21,317 nt of DNA from an uncultured Rhodanobacteraceae bacterium (GTDB lineage: Bacteria > Pseudomonadota > Gammaproteobacteria > Xanthomonadales > SZUA-5): the NCBI GenBank assembly GCA_937928755.1, contig CALEZI010000198.1, positions 1 to 21,317 on the forward strand. The letters run 5' to 3'. The number at the start of each line of letters is the position of its first letter. Within the stretch, counting starts at the first letter, position 1. A model generated the notes under the pieces. It saw only the letters and a program-made list of their open reading frames with translations, made no database searches and had not been told where the DNA came from. The position numbers and the translations under genes were made by a program. This document shows positions 1 to 7,804 of the stretch, one piece after another.

Positions 1-1
1 G

Positions 2-100
2 GACTGGAAACGGAACTTCACCGTCACCGCGCCAGTCCTCGACTCCACCAAGTCGCGCGACTCGTCATTGCGAGCGCAGCGAAGCAATCCAGGCATTTGA
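2..100 (+). CDS. 3' end of an unidentified gene (partial)
   Basis: An open frame enters from the left edge and stops with TGA at 98-100, giving 32 residues. The first part (DWKRNFTVTAPVLDS) looks like ordinary protein. The last ten or so residues (LRAQRSNPGI) are translated from the left arm of an inverted repeat that begins at 63. The stop codon therefore appears to be supplied by the repeat, so the original protein may have ended near residue 21. Nothing in so short a piece identifies a family. It could also be a chance open frame. Confidence 0.3.
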   Translation, partial: DWKRNFTVTAPVLDSTKSRDSSLRAQRSNPGI

Positions 101-150
101 TTTTCAGAGCATTTCTGGATTGCCGCGTCGCTTCGCTCCTCGCAATGACG
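63..150. repeat. Imperfect inverted repeat beginning CGTCATTGCGAG
   Basis: The left arm (63-92) starts CGTCATTGCGAGCG and ends GCAATCCAG. The right arm (115-150) starts CTGGATTGCC and ends CGCAATGACG, so the ends are reverse complements around a loop of about 22 bases. From memory, this sequence type is a widespread proteobacterial intergenic repeat, often seen translated as RAQRSNPG at protein ends. No mobility gene lies nearby. Confidence 0.75.
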
Positions 151-169
151 ACTTGTTCAGAGGTTCCCT

Positions 170-280
170 AAGGGGCGCAAAGGGCGCAAAGGGAATCAAC
201 AGCCACGACTTGCATGAATGACCCTCGCGCAGGCTGTTTTTGCGTCCTTTGCGCCCCTTTGCGTCCTTTGCGTCCGCAAT
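170..280. repeat. Inverted repeat of GCAAAGG-type units, copy A
   Basis: The left arm (171-193) carries two GGGCGCAAA-type units. The right arm (237-279) carries the complementary TTTGCGTCC / TTTGCGCCC units in four copies. It is the most diverged member of a family with better copies at 14943-15109 and 18296-18431 and a cut-off copy at 21262-21317. The loop (194-236) shares no obvious sequence with the loops of the other copies. Confidence 0.75.
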
Positions 281-333
281 CACAGACTCGCTACTCGAAA
301 CGGATAGAAAGTTAGCAAAGTCAATAGGTTATG

Positions 334-419
334 ACATGTCCGGCGAGAGCGAGCTTGTCGCGAGCTGTCGCCGTCGGAGTTCGCGGCACAAGGTCGCTCC
401 CACGGGGCCGTGCGACCGC
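334..419 (-). repeat. REP-like element (GTGGGAGCGACC type)
   Basis: Read on the minus strand, the segment contains GTGGGAGCGACC, then TTGTGCCGCGA, then a second GCGACAAGCTCGC block. This resembles the REP-like palindromes of Pseudomonas and Xanthomonadales genomes. A strong local hairpin lies at 392-417, with inner arms CACGG (401-405) and CCGTG (408-412). Related sequence occurs at 7618-7767. The identification rests on recalled consensus. Confidence 0.5.
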
Positions 420-490
420 TGCATTAGCGCGTTGAACCGCATGCTCGCGCAAGCGCATCATCCGCGCGCAGTCGTGAGCGAGAGGTGCGC

Positions 491-1531
491 ATGTCCGAGC
501 CGAATCCCGCAGATGTGCGCCCGTTGTCGACCGCCGTCGCGCATGGGGACGCGCGCCGCAGTCCGGTGGTCAACTGCGTCGCCTACGCGAGCAGCGGCAA
601 GCGGTTGTATGACACCACGCTCGATGAAATCAGCGATGTGCTGGCGCAGCCGGACACGTTCATGTGGCTCGGCCTGCATGAGCCGGACGAGGCGATGTTG
701 CTGAAGATCCAGGAAGAGTTTGCGCTGCACGATCTCGCCATCGAGGATGCCCAGCACGCACACCAGCGGCCGAAGATCGAGGTTTACGACGACTGCCTGT
801 TCATCGTCGTGCACACCTCGCAGTTTGTCGGCGGCAAAGTGCAGTTCGGCGAGACCCATATTTTCCTTGGTCGACGCTTCCTGATCACGGTGCGGCATGG
901 CGCTTCGCTGAGTTATGCGCGTGCGCGCGCCACCTGCGAGCAGACGCCGGAAATGCTCGCATTGGGCCCGAGCTTCGGGCTCTACGCGGTGCTCGATTTC
1001 ATCGTCGACAACTACTTCCCGATCGTCAGCAGCTTCGAGGCCGAACTCAAGGAACTGGAGCAGCGCATCTTCAACGAGCGCTTCGACCGCGACACCATCG
1101 AGCGCCTGTATTACCTCAAGCGCGAACTGGTGACCTTGCGCCTGGCAGTCACGCCGATGCACGACATCCTGAACCAGCTCAAGCGCTTTTTCCCGGCGCT
1201 CATCCACGAAGAGGTGCGCTTGTACTTCCGTGACGTGTTCGACCACGCCGTGCGCATGAGCGAGGCCACCAGCACCCTCGGCGAGATGATATCGGCGGCG
1301 CTGCAGGTCAATCTGGCGATGGTTTCGGTGGGCCAGAACGAGGTCACCAAACGACTCGCCGGCTGGGCCGCGATACTGGCGATCCCGACGACCGTGGGCG
1401 CCATCTACGGCATGAACTTCAAGTTCATGCCGGAACTCGAATGGCACTACGGTTACCAGATCACCCTCGGAGTAACCGTGTTGCTGTGCCTGGGCCTCTA
1501 CCTGCGGCTGAAAAAGGCGGGCTGGCTGTGA
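491..1531 (+). CDS. corA: CorA-family divalent metal transporter
   Basis: This 346-residue protein is likely an inner-membrane pentameric channel for Mg2+ (or Co2+/Ni2+). The family signature GMN is at residues 307-309 (YGMNF), at the end of the first of two C-terminal membrane helices. The second helix follows (about 318-338) and ends with the basic tail RLKKAGWL. The long soluble N-terminal part is typical of the family, and total length is close to the usual 315-370. ATG 491 is preferred to GTG 485 because GAGAGG at 480-485 lies five bases before it. ZntB zinc exporters are related but usually have GIN, so CorA fits better. The downstream acetyltransferase start overlaps this stop, suggesting co-translation. 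Confidence 0.9.
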   Translation: MSEPNPADVRPLSTAVAHGDARRSPVVNCVAYASSGKRLYDTTLDEISDVLAQPDTFMWLGLHEPDEAMLLKIQEEFALHDLAIEDAQHAHQRPKIEVYDDCLFIVVHTSQFVGGKVQFGETHIFLGRRFLITVRHGASLSYARARATCEQTPEMLALGPSFGLYAVLDFIVDNYFPIVSSFEAELKELEQRIFNERFDRDTIERLYYLKRELVTLRLAVTPMHDILNQLKRFFPALIHEEVRLYFRDVFDHAVRMSEATSTLGEMISAALQVNLAMVSVGQNEVTKRLAGWAAILAIPTTVGAIYGMNFKFMPELEWHYGYQITLGVTVLLCLGLYLRLKKAGWL

Positions 1532-1974
1532 TCGCGCACGATGCGTTGCAGGTGCGCGTCGCAACACTCGCGGATGGCGCCGCGCTGGCGCACCTGTTGG
1601 GCGAGATGGGTTACCCGGTCGAGCAGGCGGGTACCGAGCTGCGCCTGCAGGCGCTGATCGCCGATCCGCGAAACCACGTGGTACTGGTGGCGACCGTGGG
1701 CATTCGCGTCGGCGGCGTGATCGTCGGCCAGTTGATCCCGATGCTGCAGCAAGAACATCCACTCGGGCGGATCACCGCGCTGGCGGTCGACGAGGAGCAG
1801 CGTGGACTGGGCGTCGGCAAGCGCCTGGTGACCGCGGTCGAGCGCTGGTTTGCCGATCGCGGCGTCGGTCGCATCGAGATCACCAGTGCGGAACATCGCA
1901 CCGATGCCCATCGATTCCTGCGCGGGCTGGGATTCCGCGAGAAACGCATGCGCCTGGTCAAGGATCGGCATTGA
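1528..1974 (+). CDS. GNAT-family N-acetyltransferase
   Basis: The 148-residue protein has the GNAT fold pattern: an N-terminal VRVATLADGAALAHLL segment, a central beta strand (ITALAVDEE), and the acetyl-CoA-binding motif A, QRGLGVGKRL, at residues 91-100 (Q/R-x-x-G-x-G/A). The C-terminal half (IEITSAEHRTDAHRFLRGLGF) matches the usual tail, where the enzyme closes on its substrate. The acceptor cannot be read from sequence. The GTG start at 1528 shares bases with the corA TGA (1529-1531), a coupling arrangement. A longer frame from 1441 only adds residues read out of frame from corA, so I rejected it. Confidence 0.85.
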   Translation: MIAHDALQVRVATLADGAALAHLLGEMGYPVEQAGTELRLQALIADPRNHVVLVATVGIRVGGVIVGQLIPMLQQEHPLGRITALAVDEEQRGLGVGKRLVTAVERWFADRGVGRIEITSAEHRTDAHRFLRGLGFREKRMRLVKDRH

Positions 1975-2044
1975 GCATTCACCGGTCAGAAACGCCGGTC
2001 GACGTAGCTTGCGCAGTCCGCAACTGCACAAGCTGATGCACGGC

Positions 2045-2791
2045 ATGAAGACAGCATTGATCACCGGGGCGAGCGGCGGCGTCGCTGCTGCACTGACCCG
2101 ACGTTTGCGCGCGCAGGGCTGGCGCATGGTGCTGGTCAGTCGCGACGTGACGCGTTTCGACACCGAGCACGACGACGTCGCCGTACAGGCGGATGTGTCG
2201 ACCCCCGGGGGCGCCGAGGCGGCTTTTGCGCTTGCCGCAGAGCGCATCGGCAACGTGCCCGATGCGGTGGTCAACTGCGCCGGCAACACCTTGATCGCGC
2301 CGCTCGGCCGGGTCACCGCCGAAGCCTTCCGCAACTGCATGGCAGCGAATGTCGACACCGCGTTCTTTACCGTGCAGGCCTACACCAAGGCCTTGCTGGC
2401 GGCGAAGCGGAGCGGCGATATCGTGCTGTTCAGCTCGGTGGTCGCCGGCATGGGGGTCAGCAACCACACGGCGATCGCCACCGCCAAGGGTGCCATCGAA
2501 GCGCTGGTACGTTCGATCGCCGCAGACTTTTCGCATCAGGGCATTCGCATCAATGCGGTGGCGCCCGGATTGATGCGCTCGCCGATGACCGAAAAGATGC
2601 TGCTCAACGAGCGCAGTCAGCAGAACATCGCCGCGCAGTATCCGCTGGGCCGTTACGGCGATGCGGCCGACGGGGCGGCAGTGGCGGCGTGGCTGCTGAG
2701 CCCGGATGCGCGCTGGATCACCGGCGAAGTGATTCACCTCGACGGTGGTTTCAGCGCCGTGCGACCGCTGGTTCGTGGGGTGGAGAGCTGA
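2045..2791 (+). CDS. Short-chain dehydrogenase/reductase (SDR) family protein, atypical active site
   Basis: This 248-residue Rossmann protein opens with MKTALITGASGGVAAAL, the NAD(P)-binding TGxxxGxG region with the last Gly replaced. NCAG (residues 78-81) stands for the NNAG structural motif, and LFSS (128-131) holds the expected catalytic Ser. The YxxxK motif is altered: Lys148 is present, but the position four residues earlier is Ile144 (HTAIATAKGAIEAL). The C-terminal APGL and GEVIHLDGGFS segments are typical of classical SDRs. Related proteins with a similar N-H-x-A-I-A-x-A-K segment exist to my recollection, so this may be a defined subfamily rather than a dead enzyme. ATG 2036 is an alternative start three codons upstream. 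The stop overlaps the photolyase start. Confidence 0.85.
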   Translation: MKTALITGASGGVAAALTRRLRAQGWRMVLVSRDVTRFDTEHDDVAVQADVSTPGGAEAAFALAAERIGNVPDAVVNCAGNTLIAPLGRVTAEAFRNCMAANVDTAFFTVQAYTKALLAAKRSGDIVLFSSVVAGMGVSNHTAIATAKGAIEALVRSIAADFSHQGIRINAVAPGLMRSPMTEKMLLNERSQQNIAAQYPLGRYGDAADGAAVAAWLLSPDARWITGEVIHLDGGFSAVRPLVRGVES

Positions 2792-4191
2792 TGTCGTTTG
2801 CCCTGGTCTGGTTCCGTCGCGACCTGCGGCTCGCCGACAACCCGGCGTTGTTGGCAGCCTTGCGGGCTGGTCATGTGCCGCTACCGGTCTACGTGCATGC
2901 GCCGGACGAAGAAGCGCCCTGGCAGCCCGGCGCAGCGACACTCTGGTGGCTGCACCACAGCCTGGCCGCGCTCGATGCAGAACTGCGCGCGATCGGCAGT
3001 TCGCTGGTGCTGGGTGCCGGCGAATCGCTGGCCGAACTGACTCGACTGGTCGACGCCACCGGCGCCAGTGCGGTCTACTGGAATCGCTTGTACGACCCGT
3101 TGCTGACCCGCCGCGACAGCCGGATCAAGGAGGCGCTGCGCCAGCGCGGAGTCGTCGTCGAAAGCCACGCGGCGCACCTGGTCGCCGAACCCTGGGAGAT
3201 TCGCAACGGCAGCGGCGATCCCTACCGCGTGTTCACGCCGTTCTGGCGCACGCTGCAGCAGCGTCTGCCGCTGCCCGAGCCGCTGCCGGTACCCACGTCG
3301 CTGCCGTCTCACGCAGTAACCGGCTGCCCGCTGGCCGACCTTCGTTTGCTGCCGACGATCAACTGGGACCAGGGATTCCATCCGCACTGGACGCCTGGCG
3401 CCGCGGGCGCACAGGATGCGCTGGAGCGGTTCGCGCAGGCCGCCATCGAGGGCTACTCCGGCGAGCGCGACCGGCCCGATCGGGCTGGCACTTCGCGCTT
3501 GTCGCCGCACCTGCATTTTGGCGAAATCAGCCCGCGCCAGGTCAGTTGGCGCCTGTTGCGCAACGCCACGCCCGCAAGGCGCGAACTGGCCGAGCCGTAC
3601 CTGCGCCAGCTCGGCTGGCGCGATTTTGGCCATCATCTGCTGTATCACTTTCCGCATACCAGCGAAGCGCCGCTGCAGAGCAGCTTCGCGGCGTTCGACT
3701 GGGCCGAAGTCGATGATTCCAGGCTGCGCGCATGGCAGCGCGGGCGCACTGGCATCCCGATCGTCGATGCCGGCATGCGCGAGCTGTGGACCACCGGCTG
3801 GATGCACAACCGGGTGCGCATGATCGTCGCCAGCCTGCTGACCAAGAACCTGCGCTATCACTGGCTGCACGGCGCGCGCTGGTTCTGGGATACCCTGGTT
3901 GACGCCGATCTCGCCAACAACACCCAGGGCTGGCAATGGACCGCCGGCAGCGGCGCCGACGCCGCACCGTACTTCCGCATCTTCAATCCGATCGCCCAGG
4001 GCGAGCGCTTCGATCCGCTCGGCGCCTACGTCCGGCAGCACGTTCCGGAGCTCGCGCACCTGTCCGCCGAACACATCCACCAGCCGTGGGCCGTGGGCGG
4101 CGTGCGCGGCTACCCAAGGCCGATCGTGGATCTTAAGCAAAGTCGCGAAGCCGCGCTGGCGGCATACAAGGAGCTGCGCCAGGGGGCGTAG
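2791..4191 (+). CDS. phrB: Deoxyribodipyrimidine photolyase (class I CPD photolyase)
   Basis: This 466-residue flavoprotein repairs UV-induced cyclobutane pyrimidine dimers using light. The N-terminal antenna domain opens with MSFALVWFRRDLRLADNPAL. The C-terminal FAD-binding domain shows the hallmark blocks GTSRLSPHLHFGEISPRQ, GIPIVDAGMRELWTTGWMHN and NNTQGWQWTAGSGADAAPYF. RIFNP follows. Length matches bacterial class I enzymes (about 470). ATG 2791 shares its A with the TGA of the preceding SDR gene, and GGAG at 2782-2785 lies five bases upstream. Longer frames starting at 2689 or 2745 are read-through of the SDR region. A (6-4) photolyase or cryptochrome is less likely given these motifs, but residue-level substrate choice was not tested. 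Confidence 0.95.
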   Translation: MSFALVWFRRDLRLADNPALLAALRAGHVPLPVYVHAPDEEAPWQPGAATLWWLHHSLAALDAELRAIGSSLVLGAGESLAELTRLVDATGASAVYWNRLYDPLLTRRDSRIKEALRQRGVVVESHAAHLVAEPWEIRNGSGDPYRVFTPFWRTLQQRLPLPEPLPVPTSLPSHAVTGCPLADLRLLPTINWDQGFHPHWTPGAAGAQDALERFAQAAIEGYSGERDRPDRAGTSRLSPHLHFGEISPRQVSWRLLRNATPARRELAEPYLRQLGWRDFGHHLLYHFPHTSEAPLQSSFAAFDWAEVDDSRLRAWQRGRTGIPIVDAGMRELWTTGWMHNRVRMIVASLLTKNLRYHWLHGARWFWDTLVDADLANNTQGWQWTAGSGADAAPYFRIFNPIAQGERFDPLGAYVRQHVPELAHLSAEHIHQPWAVGGVRGYPRPIVDLKQSREAALAAYKELRQGA

Positions 4192-4200
4192 TTGCAGCAC

Positions 4201-4662
4201 TTGTGGGTCCAGACTTGCCTGGTCCGCGCTCTTGTGGGTCCAGACTTGTCTGGACGCATCTGGCTCCGGTCTGGCAAGAGCGTCCTGACAAGTCTGGACT
4301 CACCAAAGCCCGCTTCCCGGAGCGACTCGGCGGCAGCGCCCGCTCGCTCTTGGTGGGTCCGGACTTGTCCCGACGCTTTTGGCCCGAGTCAGGGAGAGCG
4401 TCCAGACAAGTCTGGACCCACCAAAGCTCGCTTCTTGCTCCGGTCTGGCAAGAGCGTCCAGACAAGTCTGGACCCACCAAAGCCCGCTTCCCGGAGCGAC
4501 TCGGCGGCAGCGCCCGCTCGCTCTTGGTGGGTCCGGACTTGTCCCGACGCTTTTGGCCCGAGTCAGGGAGAGCGTCCAGACAAGTCTGGACCCACCAAAG
4601 CTCGCTTCTTGCTCCGGTCTGGCAAGAGCGTCCAGACAAAACTGGACTCACCAAAGCCCGTG
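4201..4662. repeat. Tandem array of a 174-bp unit containing palindromes
   Basis: Two full units (4263-4436 and 4437-4610) and a partial third (4611-4662) repeat with a period of exactly 174 bp, judged from the recurring GCTCCGGTCTGGCAAGAGCG. Each unit carries three copies of a palindromic core, GTCCAGACAAGTCTGGAC or its opposite orientation, usually flanked by CCCACCAAAGC. Two more inverted-orientation cores sit just before the array (about 4206-4223 and 4238-4255), making nine in all with one degenerate core at 4629-4646. The array fills the 498-bp gap between the convergent phrB and rapA genes. No gene is supported here. Repetitive open frames on both strands are by-products of the repeat. 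Confidence 0.9.
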
Positions 4663-4689
4663 CCTGCAAGCCGTTCCCCGTGCCCGGCT

Positions 4690-7602
4690 CTACCCGGCGA
4701 CCAGCCGCAGGAAATCCGGACTCACCGCCAGGCGGATCGCATCCAGCCGCACGCGCGCCTGTGGCAGTGCGGCGCGCAGGGCCTCAAGCTGTTGCGCGAG
4801 CACGTCGATCTCGCTGTCGCGCACGCTCGGGTTGACCCGCTTGAGCGCCGACAGGCGTTCCAGTTCGCCACCGAGTTCCTTGGCGAGGCGTTCGCCGGCC
4901 GCGGCGATGAGCCCTTGCGCATCGGCGGTGGCGCGCTCCTCGGCGGCCTTCTTCATCGGCGGTACCAACGCGCTCAGGATCGGGCGGAACTTGGCGAGGT
5001 CGACCGGTTTGTCGTCGGATCGGGTCATCGCCTGTGGCGTCGGCGCGTAATCGCGGGGCGCCAGCTTGGAATCGACGGTGATCGTGATCGGTTGCGGCGG
5101 CAGATAGCGTTCGACATCGAGACTGCGGTCGGCGATGCACTCGAGCAGGAACACGCCGGTGATCCATGCCGAGCGCGGCGGCAGCGTCGGGTCGACCAGA
5201 AACGCGGCGTTGCCGGTTTCGCCACTGATCAGAAGTTCGACCGCGCCGACCACCAGCGGATGATCCTGGCGCAACAGCGGCAGGTCCTCGCGCGACAGCG
5301 CAACCTCACGGTCGAAAGTCGCAGTGAGCGGACCTTCGCCGGGCCACGGGAAGTCCTCGGTGGAGAGGTATTCGGGGTCGAGCCGGTGGTTGCGACCACC
5401 GAGTTCCTCGGTCTCGATGCCGTACTGTTCGAGCAGGCGAAGCACGAAATCATCGTCGTCGCGACGCGCGTCGCTGGCCGCGAGTGCGCTTTTCAGCATC
5501 ACGCCGCGGTCGCCATGGCGCGTGGCCAGTTCCAGCAATCGATCGCGCCCCTCGGCAATGGTCTTGCTCAGGGTCTGATGCGCCAGCCGGGTTTCTTCGA
5601 TCAAGGCGCGGAGCGGTGCGCCGGCGGTGTCCTCGCCATCGGCGTGCGCCAGTGCCAGTTCGATTACGCGCTCGCCGAAGCGCTTGAACAGTTCGCGGCC
5701 ATCGGCCGGACTGCTGCGCAACGCATCCAGCGCGTCGGCGTACCAACGCGCCAGCGCTTCCTGTGCGGTTCCCGGCAGCACCGCGTGGTGCAACTCGACA
5801 TCGGCAGTCTGGCCGATGCGGTCGAGACGGCCGATGCGTTGTTCCAGCAGGTCCGGGTCCGCCGGAAGGTCCCACAGCACCAGGTGATGGGCGAACTGGA
5901 AGTTGCGGCCTTCGGAGCCGATTTCGGAGCACAGCAACACGCGCGCACCATCCTGCTGGGCGAAATAGGCGGCGTTGCGATCGCGCTGCGCCAGGCTCAG
6001 GCCCTCGTGAAAGCGCGCGACGCGGGCGCCGCTCTTCAGGCGCAACGCGGCCTCCAGCAGTTCCACCTTGGCTCGCGTACGGCAGATCAGCAGCAACTTG
6101 GCCGGCGCCAGTTGTTCGATCAAGGTCGTGAGCCATTGCAGGCGTGGATCGCGCGTCAGCGCCAGGACCGCGGGAGGAACGCTCTCGGCGGCGTCCGCTT
6201 CAGCCAATGGCAGCATGGTCGGTGCGGCGCGCGGTGCGCGCAATCCGACATCCGATTCGAATTCTTCGCGCAAGCCCGCCAGATAGCTGTCCTGATCCTC
6301 GTGCGGCAGATGCAAGGTGTCGATGTGCACCACGCGATTGGGGAAGCCGCCAACGCTGGCGCGGCGATTGCGGAACATCACGCGCCCGGTGCCGTGGCGA
6401 TCGATCAGCGCGCCGAGCAGACGCTGACGCGACAATCCGTCGCTGTGCGGGCTGATCAACGGCAGCAATTCGGCCTCGTCGCTGAGCACGCTGCGCAGTG
6501 CCTTCAGCGTCTTCGCGTCGATCTTGTCGTCGCCGAGCAGCACATCGGCCAGCTTCGAGATCGAGCTGTAGGTCTGCGCCTCTTTCTCGAAGTGCGCAAG
6601 GTTGTTGTAACGCGCCGGATCGAGCAGGCGCAGTCGCGCGAAGTGGCCACTGCGGCCCAGTTGCTCGGGCGTCGCCGTCAGCAGCACCACGCTGGCGCTC
6701 TTCAGCGCCAATTGCTCGGCCAGCGCGTATTCCGGGCTGGTCTCTTCCGGCGACCAGGCCAGATGGTGGGCTTCGTCGACCACCATCAGGTCCCAGCCGG
6801 CGTCGACGATCTGCCGCGCGCGTTTGGCGTTGCCGGTCAGGAACCCGAGGTCGCTGAGAATGAACTGTTCGTCCTCGAACGGATTGCTGCCGCTGTCCGA
6901 CTGCTCGATCGAATCGGCGCGCTCGGCATCGAAAATCGAGAAACGCAGGTTGAAACGCCGCAGCAGTTCGACGAACCACTGGTACATCAGTGCCTCGGGC
7001 ACCAGCACCAGCACACGCTGGGCGCGCCCGCTGGCGATCATCCGCGACAGGATCAGGCCCGCCTCGATGGTCTTGCCCAGGCCCACTTCGTCGGCCAGCA
7101 GTACCCGCGGCTGCGGCTGCGACAGTGCCGCTTCGACCACCGCAAGCTGGTGCGGCAACAGCGACACTCGTGCACTGTTGATGCCCCAGGCCGGCGCGGA
7201 GCGCGCCTGCGCGCGGCGCGCGAGCGCCTCGCAGCGGATCGCAAAGCGCACATTGGTGTCGACGCGCCCGGCGGTCAGGCGCTCATCGGCAGCACTTGCT
7301 GCCTGCACGTCGTCGAGTTGCGGTTCGCCGATCCACTGACCGTTGCACAGGTAGAACAGCAGTCCATCGCGGTCCTCGATGGCTTCCACCGTGTGCAACG
7401 TGCCCTCGGTGCTGATCTGGTCGCCGACGCGAAACTCTGCCCGCGACAGCGGCGCGCTGGTCAGCGCATAACGCCGCAGCATGCCGGCTTTGGTAAACAA
7501 CAGGTCCAGCGCGCGGCTGTCGACTTTCTTGATCGTGCCGAGCCCGAGTTCGGGTTCGGCCGTGGAGTACCAGCGCTGGCCGGGGACTAAACGAAAGGTC
7601 AT
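4690..7602 (-). CDS. rapA: RNA polymerase-associated SWI2/SNF2 ATPase RapA
   Basis: This 970-residue protein is nearly the same length as E. coli RapA (968). RapA is a DNA translocase that binds core RNA polymerase and promotes its recycling after transcription. The N-terminal MTFRLVPGQRWYSTAEPELG matches the Tudor-like N-terminal domain start. Walker A (LADEVGLGKTIEAGLI) lies near residue 172 and the DEAH box (VVDEAHHL) near 275. The helicase C-terminal motif GRNFQFAHHLVLWDLPADP followed by LEQRIGRLDRIGQ lies at about 560-595. The C-terminal RapA-specific domain follows. ATG 7602 gives the conserved N-terminus, though no strong ribosome-binding site precedes it. The gene stands alone, separated from csiV by a 202-bp repeat-bearing gap. 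Confidence 0.95.
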   Translation of the reverse strand: MTFRLVPGQRWYSTAEPELGLGTIKKVDSRALDLLFTKAGMLRRYALTSAPLSRAEFRVGDQISTEGTLHTVEAIEDRDGLLFYLCNGQWIGEPQLDDVQAASAADERLTAGRVDTNVRFAIRCEALARRAQARSAPAWGINSARVSLLPHQLAVVEAALSQPQPRVLLADEVGLGKTIEAGLILSRMIASGRAQRVLVLVPEALMYQWFVELLRRFNLRFSIFDAERADSIEQSDSGSNPFEDEQFILSDLGFLTGNAKRARQIVDAGWDLMVVDEAHHLAWSPEETSPEYALAEQLALKSASVVLLTATPEQLGRSGHFARLRLLDPARYNNLAHFEKEAQTYSSISKLADVLLGDDKIDAKTLKALRSVLSDEAELLPLISPHSDGLSRQRLLGALIDRHGTGRVMFRNRRASVGGFPNRVVHIDTLHLPHEDQDSYLAGLREEFESDVGLRAPRAAPTMLPLAEADAAESVPPAVLALTRDPRLQWLTTLIEQLAPAKLLLICRTRAKVELLEAALRLKSGARVARFHEGLSLAQRDRNAAYFAQQDGARVLLCSEIGSEGRNFQFAHHLVLWDLPADPDLLEQRIGRLDRIGQTADVELHHAVLPGTAQEALARWYADALDALRSSPADGRELFKRFGERVIELALAHADGEDTAGAPLRALIEETRLAHQTLSKTIAEGRDRLLELATRHGDRGVMLKSALAASDARRDDDDFVLRLLEQYGIETEELGGRNHRLDPEYLSTEDFPWPGEGPLTATFDREVALSREDLPLLRQDHPLVVGAVELLISGETGNAAFLVDPTLPPRSAWITGVFLLECIADRSLDVERYLPPQPITITVDSKLAPRDYAPTPQAMTRSDDKPVDLAKFRPILSALVPPMKKAAEERATADAQGLIAAAGERLAKELGGELERLSALKRVNPSVRDSEIDVLAQQLEALRAALPQARVRLDAIRLAVSPDFLRLVAG

Positions 7603-7617
7603 TGGTGATGAGTAGTC

Positions 7618-7767
7618 GTTATAGGAGCGAGATGGCTACACCGCGATCAGGACTTGGTCCCGCCGTTGTAGGAGCGACGTGTACGTCGCGACCCGCGTGG
7701 TCGGCGCCCACAAAGGGCGCGCAACGTGATTGCATCACCGGTCGCGACGTACACGTCGCTCCTACAA
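7618..7767. repeat. REP-like palindrome pair with 28-bp perfect arms
   Basis: The arms at 7666-7693 and 7740-7767 are perfect 28-base reverse complements (TTGTAGGAGCGACGTGTACG... paired with ...GTCGCTCCTACAA). The 46-base loop contains two smaller hairpins: GCGCCC/GGGCGC and GTGAT-TGC-ATCAC. A degenerate half copy (TAGGAGCGAGATGGCTACAC) lies at about 7621-7641. The GTAGGAGCGA...TCGCGA pattern resembles REP-like repeats of Pseudomonas and Xanthomonadales. It occupies the gap between csiV and rapA and could stabilise csiV mRNA ends or act as a transcription boundary. No RAYT transposase is in the window. Confidence 0.85.
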
Positions 7768-7804
7768 AGTCGATCCGGAAAACCGATGACGCTCCATTAT
7801 CGGC

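Noticed and set aside
4201..4662. CRISPR array
   Set aside because: The 174-bp units are repeated almost whole with no variable spacers, and no cas genes are present.
4133..4669. 178-aa minus-strand open frame with internal peptide repeats
   Set aside because: The peptide repeats (VQTCLDALP, KSGPTKSER) simply mirror the 174-bp DNA repeat, and the frame runs into the 3' end of phrB.
4192..7590. 1132-aa plus-strand open frame opposite rapA
   Set aside because: It is antisense to a complete, motif-rich rapA; long shadow frames are expected in high-GC coding DNA. Its first part is translated repeat array.
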